Below are positions 6,456 through 10,284 of a stretch of 10,284 nucleotides of DNA, one piece after another. Both the position numbers and the translations under genes were made by a program. The DNA comes from DATNBT01 sp964579765. GTDB lineage: Bacteria; Acidobacteriota; Vicinamibacteria; Vicinamibacterales; CAVVIG01. Numbering within the stretch: the first letter of the stretch is position 1; each line of letters begins with the position of its first letter. Location: positions 1 through 10,284 of the forward strand of contig CAZOIK010000023.1 of assembly GCA_964579765.1 (NCBI GenBank), read 5' to 3'. The notes under the pieces are model-generated. The model did not search any database, had not been told where the DNA came from, and saw nothing but the letters and a program-made list of their open reading frames with translations.

Positions 6456-7487
6456 GTGACTTCGACGTTCGCGCCTCGCGCATCGCTCAGGAACGGCCAC
6501 GCGATGACGCTCTTCGGCTGGGGCAACCCCCGATACTTTCCGCGCCTGCCCGCGCCGGTGCGCCGCTTCTTCGACGTCGATCACGACGCGCGCGTGGTCG
6601 CCGACTGTCACTGGCACCCCGATCCCTGGGGGCGTCCCACCATTCTCCTGCTGCACGGGCTGAACGGCTCGAGCGCCGCGCACTACATGCGCGGCATCGC
6701 GTGCAAGGCGTTCGAGCGCGGCATGAACGTCGTCCGCCTCAACCAGCGGAACTGCGGCAACACCGAGCATCTCTCGGCCGGGCTCTTTCACTCGGGGCTC
6801 ACGCACGACGCGCGGCGCGTCATCGAGGAGCTCATCGCGGTGGACGGCCTGACGGCGATCGCGGTCGCCGGCTACTCACTCGGCGGCAACCTGGCGCTCA
6901 AGCTCGCCGCCGAGTACGGCGACCAGTTACCACCCGCGCTGCTGGGCGTCGCGGCCGTCTCGCCGCTCATCGAGATCGGCGAGTGCGTCAAGGCGCTCGA
7001 ACGGCCGGGCAACGTCCTGTATCAGTGGAATTTCGTGAAGGACCTGAAGCGGCGGATGCGCCGGAAGGATCGCGCGTGGCCGGGACGGTTCGACATCAGC
7101 CGCCTCGCCTCGATCCGCACCGTCCGTGAATTCGACGAGGCGTACACGGCGCCCTATTTCGGATTCTCTGGCGCCGACGACTACTACTACCGCGCGAGCG
7201 CCATGCGCGTCATCGACCGCATCCGCGTGCCCGCGCTCGTGATCAGCGCCGAAGACGACCCGTTCGTGCCGGCCGACCCGTTCCGCGATCCGAAGGTCAC
7301 CGGCAATCCCCACGTCGAGCTCGCCCTCAGCGCGCACGGCGGCCACTGCGGCTTCATCGCGGCCGCGTCGGGGGACGACGACGGGTACTGGGCGGAGACG
7401 AGGATTGTCGAGTTCGTCACGGGGTGTAGTCTCCAGTCCCCAGTCTCCAGTCTCCAGTCGGGAGTCCTCAGTCCTGCGACTGAGTGA
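6456..7487 (+). CDS. YheT-type alpha/beta hydrolase (COG0429) with repeat-encoded tail
   Basis: A 343-residue alpha/beta-fold hydrolase, GTG start. The N-terminal NGHAMTLFGWGNPRYFPR is typical of the YheT/ABHD1-3 group. HGLNGSS (67-73) supplies the oxyanion region, GYSLGGN (139-145) places nucleophile Ser141, SAEDDPFVP (264-272) supplies the acid (Asp267 or Asp268), and AHGGHCGF (293-300) places His297. The triad is complete. Family members are esterases or lipases with mostly unknown substrates; no signal peptide is seen, so it is probably cytosolic. It follows dinB by 12 bp. GTG 6456 was kept because no ATG precedes the conserved N-terminus, although the Shine-Dalgarno is weak. The last 20 residues (324-343, rich in Ser, Leu, Gln) are encoded by the AGTC inverted-repeat element, so the natural end was probably near residue 323. 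Confidence 0.92.
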   Translation: MTSTFAPRASLRNGHAMTLFGWGNPRYFPRLPAPVRRFFDVDHDARVVADCHWHPDPWGRPTILLLHGLNGSSAAHYMRGIACKAFERGMNVVRLNQRNCGNTEHLSAGLFHSGLTHDARRVIEELIAVDGLTAIAVAGYSLGGNLALKLAAEYGDQLPPALLGVAAVSPLIEIGECVKALERPGNVLYQWNFVKDLKRRMRRKDRAWPGRFDISRLASIRTVREFDEAYTAPYFGFSGADDYYYRASAMRVIDRIRVPALVISAEDDPFVPADPFRDPKVTGNPHVELALSAHGGHCGFIAAASGDDDGYWAETRIVEFVTGCSLQSPVSSLQSGVLSPATE

Positions 7488-7555
7488 CCCGCGACTGCCG
7501 GACTGCCGACTGAAGACTGGCGACCGGAGACTGGAGACTGGAGACTGGAGACTAC
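7426..7555. repeat. 130-bp inverted-repeat element built of 7-bp AGTC units
   Basis: The left arm (7426-7473) and right arm (7508-7555) are inverted copies: the outer 34 bp differ at only 2 positions and the full 48 bp at about 5. Both ends read GTAGTCTCC inwards. Each arm is a run of 7-bp units of the form NNCAGTC, mostly CTCCAGT in register, giving clear 7-bp periodicity. A smaller perfect hairpin, CTCAGTC and GACTGAG around CTGC, sits at 7467-7484. The element spans the 3' end of the alpha/beta hydrolase gene and ends 9 bp before the stop of the convergent gene at 7565. No open reading frame or transposase is inside, so it resembles a non-autonomous repeat (MITE-like) or an expanded intergenic repeat. 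A large stem here may also block transcription from either side. Confidence 0.85.
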
Positions 7556-7564
7556 CCGTTGCTC

Positions 7565-7972
7565 CTACTTCTTCTGGTGCACTTCGATCTTCGTCGCGAC
7601 GTTGCCCGCGCTCTCGTTGCGGTACATCACCGTGACCTGTGAGCCGCTCGACGTCGCGAGGCCGGCGACGTTGGTCTCGGCGCCGGTGACGGCCGTCTGA
7701 TCGTTGTACTTGAACATCATCTCGGAGCCGCTCGCGTTCTTCACGGTGAACATCTTCGTGTCGGGCATGACGCGCGTCAGCTCGCCCGTGATCGTCTGCT
7801 CGTTCTGCGCCTGACTCTGTCCGCGATTCTGTCCCTGACTCTGCGTCGGGCTCTGCGCGCGCGGACTCGTGCTCGACGACTGCGCCGAAGCCGAGCTGCT
7901 GTAGGCGAGGCCGCAGAAGAACACCCCCGCCGTGAACGCCGCACTCCACGTCAACGTCTTGATGAGTTTCAC
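7565..7972 (-). CDS. Small secreted protein of unknown function
   Basis: 135 residues from GTG 7972. A signal peptide (MKLIKTLTWSAAFTAGVFFC onward) ends near SASA|Q. A low-complexity linker rich in Ser, Gln and Asn follows (about 31-58), then a small beta-rich domain of about 75 residues (TITGELTRVMPDTKMFTVKN near its start, ATKIEVH near its end). The domain resembles small OB-like or DUF5666-like periplasmic domains, but I cannot name the family. An upstream in-frame ATG at 8059 was rejected because AGGAGG sits exactly 5 nt before the GTG and the hydrophobic segment begins right after it. No catalytic or metal motif is visible. Its stop lies 9 bp from the AGTC inverted-repeat element. Confidence 0.8.
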   Translation of the reverse strand: MKLIKTLTWSAAFTAGVFFCGLAYSSSASAQSSSTSPRAQSPTQSQGQNRGQSQAQNEQTITGELTRVMPDTKMFTVKNASGSEMMFKYNDQTAVTGAETNVAGLATSSGSQVTVMYRNESAGNVATKIEVHQKK

Positions 7973-7977
7973 TGTCC

Positions 7978-7983
7978 CCTCCT
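7978..7983 (-). promoter_or_regulatory. Strong Shine-Dalgarno deciding a GTG start
   Basis: AGGAGG on the minus strand, 5 nt before GTG 7972. It is the strongest ribosome binding site in the window and sets the start of the secreted protein 29 codons inside the longest open frame. Confidence 0.85.
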
Positions 7984-8033
7984 TCTCTGTTTCGCCGAGG
8001 CGCGAAGTGCGAGGATGATGCCACCGCGGATCG

Positions 8034-8042
8034 TGATACGCT
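8034..8042 (+). promoter_or_regulatory. Candidate extended -10 for the HELGH gene
   Basis: TGATACGCT fits an extended -10 (TGN then TANNNT) and would start transcription about 19 nt before ATG 8068. It lies in the 95-bp divergent spacer. The match is modest and no -35 is claimed. Confidence 0.25.
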
Positions 8043-8067
8043 GAACTCGCTCCCCGCACGAGATGCG

Positions 8068-8550
8068 ATGAACGGAAAACTCAGCAGTGGGTGTCGGTTT
8101 GCGGCCGCCGTGTGTGCGCTCGCGTGCGCGACGACGGCCCGCGCGTCCGATCAACAGGCGCGCATTCAACGCGTTGTCGACGGCCTGCGCGTCAAGCTGT
8201 CGATCACGCAGCCGGTGATCGTGACGATGGTGCAGACCAACCCGAGTCTGTTCTCCGTCGCGCCGCCCGCCGATCGCGCCGGGACGTTTCTACTCGCCGT
8301 CGAGGAAGATTTTGCTCAGGAATTAAGCGACGCCGAAGTCGAGGCGGCCGTCGCGCACGAGCTCGGGCACGTCTGGATCTTCACGCACTTCCCGTATCTG
8401 CAGACCGAAGAGCTGGCCAACGAAATCGCCGCGCGCGTCGTCAGCCCAGAGCGGCTGAGGCCGCTGTACGCGAAGGTGTGGGCGCGGACCCGGAAGTCAG
8501 AGGCCGAGGTGGCTCATCAGCAGACGGGCGAATTCCGGCCCCTTCCCTGA
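8068..8550 (+). CDS. Small exported HELGH zinc metallopeptidase-like protein
   Basis: 160 residues. A signal peptide (hydrophobic about 10-24) ends near ARA|S. The zincin motif AVAHELGH (94-101) provides two His ligands (97, 101) and catalytic Glu98. Thirteen residues later TEELANEIAAR (113-123) provides a candidate third ligand, Glu114, in an ExxAN pattern. That short spacing and ExxAN resemble the ImmA/IrrE (M78) layout, whereas many M48 peptidases have a longer gap and ExxAD. Export argues against an IrrE-type regulator, so I call only the gluzincin-like motif. The protein is very small for a protease and may have a narrow substrate or only bind zinc. There is no obvious Shine-Dalgarno. 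The last 54 bp overlap the convergent DUF72 gene. Confidence 0.8.
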   Translation: MNGKLSSGCRFAAAVCALACATTARASDQQARIQRVVDGLRVKLSITQPVIVTMVQTNPSLFSVAPPADRAGTFLLAVEEDFAQELSDAEVEAAVAHELGHVWIFTHFPYLQTEELANEIAARVVSPERLRPLYAKVWARTRKSEAEVAHQQTGEFRPLP

Positions 8551-9198
8551 CTCTTCGTGCTTGAAGTAGACGAACGCGTCGCGGCATGACGCCGTGCTCG
8601 ACGCGATCGTCTCGGCCCAGCGGCGGATGTCGTCGGGTTGATACCCCTCGTCCCTCAACCTGAAGTACGCGTAGTCGGCCGTGATGCGCACCGGCGTGGA
8701 GAGCTTCTCGCTGTCGGCGACGCAGAGCGAGAGGTTGCGCGCTTCGAGACGCGCGAAGACCTCGTCGTCGAACCACGACGGGTGGCGGAACTCGAACGCC
8801 GCGCGCGTGCCGGGCGGCAGCTGCGGCAGAAAGCCGTCGAGCAGCGCGACGTCCTTGCGGAGAAACGGCGGCAGCTGGAACAAGAGCACGCCGAGCTTGT
8901 CGCCGAGCGTGGACGCGACCTCGCAGAAGCGCGACGTCGCGTCGGCCGTGTCCTTGAGCCGCGCGTCATGCGTGATCCGCCGCGGCGCCTTGAGCGTCAG
9001 CGTGAACGGCGACGGCGTCTGCGCGGCCCAGCCGGCGACGAGCTTCTCGGTCGGCATGCGGTAGAACGTGTAGTTGATCTCGACGGTCGGAAACCGCGCG
9101 GCGTAGTACGGCAGCATCTTCGCCGCGGCGAGATCCGCGGGATAAAAATTCCCTTTCCACTCGGGATAGTTGTAGCCGGAGGTGCCGACCCAAAGCAT
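8497..9198 (-). CDS. DUF72 family protein (YecE-like)
   Basis: A 233-residue cytosolic TIM-barrel protein of the DUF72/YecE family, function unknown. Motifs: VGTSGYNYPEWKGNFYP (4-20), VEINYTFYRMP, LTLKAPRRITHD, LLFQLPPFLRKD, FEFRHPSWFDDEVF and the C-terminal DAFVYFKHEESGKGPEFA. Length is close to the usual 240-280. ATG 9198 has no Shine-Dalgarno; a -10-like TAATCT lies at -13 to -8, suggesting a leaderless transcript. The start is separated by only 14 bp from the divergent CusF-SCO1 gene. The 3' end overlaps the convergent HELGH gene by 54 bp; both C-termini look like normal protein sequence, so neither frame is obviously an artefact. Confidence 0.92.
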   Translation of the reverse strand: MLWVGTSGYNYPEWKGNFYPADLAAAKMLPYYAARFPTVEINYTFYRMPTEKLVAGWAAQTPSPFTLTLKAPRRITHDARLKDTADATSRFCEVASTLGDKLGVLLFQLPPFLRKDVALLDGFLPQLPPGTRAAFEFRHPSWFDDEVFARLEARNLSLCVADSEKLSTPVRITADYAYFRLRDEGYQPDDIRRWAETIASSTASCRDAFVYFKHEESGKGPEFARLLMSHLGL

Positions 9199-9212
9199 GT
9201 AGACTAGATTAC
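9199..9212. promoter_or_regulatory. Candidate symmetric bidirectional leaderless promoter in a 14-bp spacer
   Basis: The spacer and both start codons form an inverted repeat: CATGTA (9196-9201) and TACATG (9210-9215). Two TANNNT hexamers sit head to head: TAGACT (9200-9205) on the plus strand at -13 to -8 from ATG 9213, and TAATCT (9211-9206) on the minus strand at -13 to -8 from ATG 9198. Neither gene has a Shine-Dalgarno. This fits divergent leaderless transcription, as at 802-818. Confidence 0.45.
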
Positions 9213-10121
9213 ATGCAGTTTCGCCGGCTGCTGATCGTCGCGCTCGGCCTCGTCCTCGTCGCCGTGTTCGCCGCCACGCTCCTTGTTCGCCGCGCCCTTC
9301 CGCCGTCAGACCAGCGCACGTACGCCCTGCAGGGGCAGGTGCAGTCGATCACGCCGGATCGCCAGGAGGCCCTGGTGAAGCACGGCGAGATCAAAGGCCT
9401 GATGCCCGCGATGACGATGCCGTACCGGGTCAAGAACAAGGCGGAGTTCGACGCGCTCAAGCCGGGCGATCTGATCGACGGCACGCTCGTCATCGTCTCG
9501 AACGACGCGTATCTGACGGATGTGAAGAAGACCGGCGAGGCGCCGCTCCCGAAGCCGCCGGCCGAGACGCTCGTCACCGGCTCGTCGCTCGATCGGGCGA
9601 CGACGCTCCTGCAGCCCGGCGACACGGTGCCCGACGGCAAGTTCGTCGATCAGAGCGGGCGGCACCGCAGCTTCCAGGACTTCCGCGGCTCGACCGTCGT
9701 CCTCACCTTCATTTACACCCGGTGCCCGCTGCCGACCTTCTGCCCGATGATGGACCGGCACTTCGCGACGATCCAGGAGCACATGAAAACGGATCCGGCG
9801 CTGAAGCACGTGCACCTGGTGACCGTCAGCTTCGATCCGACGCGCGACACGCCGGCGGTCCTCCGCGCGCATGCGAAGGAGCTCGACGCCGATCTGAAGA
9901 CGTGGACGTTCCTCACCGGCCAGCAGAAAGACGTCGATGCGTTCGACGCGAAGTTCGGCATCTACGTCGTCCGCAACCCGAACGACCAGCGTGACATCAC
10001 GCACAACCTGCGCACGGCAATCATCGGCCCCGACGGCGTCGTCAAGAAGATCTACACCGGCAACGAGTGGACGCCCGAAGACGTGCTCGCCGACCTCAAA
10101 CCCGTTGCCAACGCCGACTGA
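9213..10121 (+). CDS. Membrane-anchored CusF-like/SCO1 copper chaperone fusion
   Basis: 302 residues. An N-terminal helix (about 5-25) anchors it with the rest outside the membrane. A CusF-like copper domain follows (about 36-95): His57, then MPAMTMPY (64-71), where Met67 and Met69 match CusF Met47 and Met49, His57 matches His36, and the CusF Trp44 position is Met64. The C-terminal SCO1/SenC thioredoxin-fold domain (about 133-300) has TRCPLPTFCP with Cys171 and Cys177 and the conserved His264 in DITHNLRT. SCO proteins deliver copper to the CuA site of cytochrome c oxidase or handle thiol redox. The Cys pair is CX5C instead of the common CX3C, a variant I have seen in related SCO proteins. It is divergent from DUF72 by 14 bp, and the next gene overlaps its end. 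Confidence 0.92.
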   Translation: MQFRRLLIVALGLVLVAVFAATLLVRRALPPSDQRTYALQGQVQSITPDRQEALVKHGEIKGLMPAMTMPYRVKNKAEFDALKPGDLIDGTLVIVSNDAYLTDVKKTGEAPLPKPPAETLVTGSSLDRATTLLQPGDTVPDGKFVDQSGRHRSFQDFRGSTVVLTFIYTRCPLPTFCPMMDRHFATIQEHMKTDPALKHVHLVTVSFDPTRDTPAVLRAHAKELDADLKTWTFLTGQQKDVDAFDAKFGIYVVRNPNDQRDITHNLRTAIIGPDGVVKKIYTGNEWTPEDVLADLKPVANAD

Positions 10122-10284
10122 GCGACGTCTGATCGCGCGGCTCAACACGCCCGCGAAGGTTCAGGCGTTTCTCAACGCGCTTCCTTACAACACCGAGCCG
10201 CACGGACGTGCCACCCTGCGCAGCTTCCGCGGCGTCGTCCAGCACGGATGCGCCCACTGCCTCGAAGCGGCGCTCTTCGCGACC
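10105..10284 (+). CDS. N-terminal part of a conserved hypothetical protein (possible transglutaminase-like), cut by window end
   Basis: 60 residues are open to the right edge from TTG 10105, which overlaps the SCO1 gene by 17 bp; CTG 10129 is the only other near start in frame. RLNTPAKVQAFLNALPYN is followed by TLRSFRGVVQHGCAHCLEAALF. The AHCLEAALFA segment recalls a recurrent uncharacterised family with an AHC-E-A-LFAA motif, which may have a transglutaminase-like Cys nucleophile; this is recognised from memory and not proven. The frame and composition are clearly coding. The start is uncertain because no ATG or GTG and no Shine-Dalgarno is available. Confidence 0.6.
   Translation, partial: MPTPTERRLIARLNTPAKVQAFLNALPYNTEPHGRATLRSFRGVVQHGCAHCLEAALFAT

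Noticed and set aside
5937..6806. Minus-strand open frame opposite dinB and the hydrolase
   Set aside because: It covers two genes with complete active-site motifs on the plus strand and has no recognisable domain itself.
7426..7555. CRISPR array
   Set aside because: The repeats are 7 bp and contiguous, the two arms are inverted, and there are no unique spacers of regular length and no cas genes.
6927..8024. Minus-strand open frame of 365 codons
   Set aside because: It crosses the hydrolase, the repeat element and the small secreted gene, shows no family motif, and has shadow-type composition.
7973..8059. Extended N-terminus of the small secreted protein from ATG 8059
   Set aside because: AGGAGG 5 nt before GTG 7972 and the signal peptide beginning there fix the start; the 29 extra residues have no signal or domain character.
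8068..8550. ImmA/IrrE (M78) regulator peptidase
   Set aside because: The HExxH-ExxAN spacing is similar, but the signal peptide and absence of a linked repressor gene make a cytosolic regulator unlikely.

Overview
The window is GC-rich, gene-dense bacterial DNA with almost no intergenic space. High GC, the gene families (YvcK/CofD, TPM-LemA, penicillin acylase, DinB, YheT hydrolase, DUF72, CusF-SCO1) and short palindromic repeats carrying a TTCAGG core suggest an acidobacterium, possibly Vicinamibacterales. This assignment is inference; no marker gene is present.

Layout. (1) 1-801, minus: YvcK/CofD-like protein, cut by the left edge. (2) 819-3803, plus: a compact four-gene run, namely a degenerate nucleotidyltransferase-like protein with a His-rich insertion, a secreted TPM-domain protein with a Gly-rich tail, a LemA lipoprotein, and a single-pass protein joining a bacterial PH domain to a two-CXXCH c-type cytochrome region. 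A palindromic repeat lies just beyond it. (3) 3824-5953, minus: an exported penicillin-acylase-type Ntn hydrolase, convergent with the cytochrome gene. (4) 5952-7487, plus: DinB-fold protein and YheT-type alpha/beta hydrolase. (5) 7426-7555: a 130-bp inverted-repeat element built of 7-bp AGTC units, which also encodes the tail of the hydrolase. (6) 7565-7972, minus: small secreted protein with an excellent Shine-Dalgarno. (7) 8068-8550, plus: small exported HELGH metallopeptidase-like protein, overlapping tail to tail with (8) 8497-9198, minus: DUF72 protein. (9) 9213-10121, plus: membrane-anchored CusF-SCO1 copper protein. (10) 10105-10284, plus: start of a conserved protein cut by the right edge.

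How the parts fit. The 819-3803 run looks like one transcription unit: the second gene overlaps the first, and later gaps are 1 and 6 bp. TPM and LemA are commonly neighbours and both sit at the cell envelope; here they are joined by a predicted membrane cytochrome with a cytosolic PH domain. This is the least conventional unit in the window. The hydrolases and the SCO1 protein are more ordinary envelope or housekeeping functions.

Three things stand out beyond the genes. First, three copies of one short palindromic repeat family lie inside or at the ends of genes: in a signal peptide, supplying a stop codon between convergent genes, and a few residues before the catalytic serine of the Ntn hydrolase. 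Second, two divergent gene pairs are separated by only 17 and 14 bp, and each spacer holds back-to-back -10-like hexamers at the distance expected for leaderless transcripts. Third, the AGTC inverted-repeat element has replaced the end of a coding sequence. No CRISPR, rRNA, tRNA, transposase or integrase gene was seen, and no stretch over 300 bases lacks a gene.
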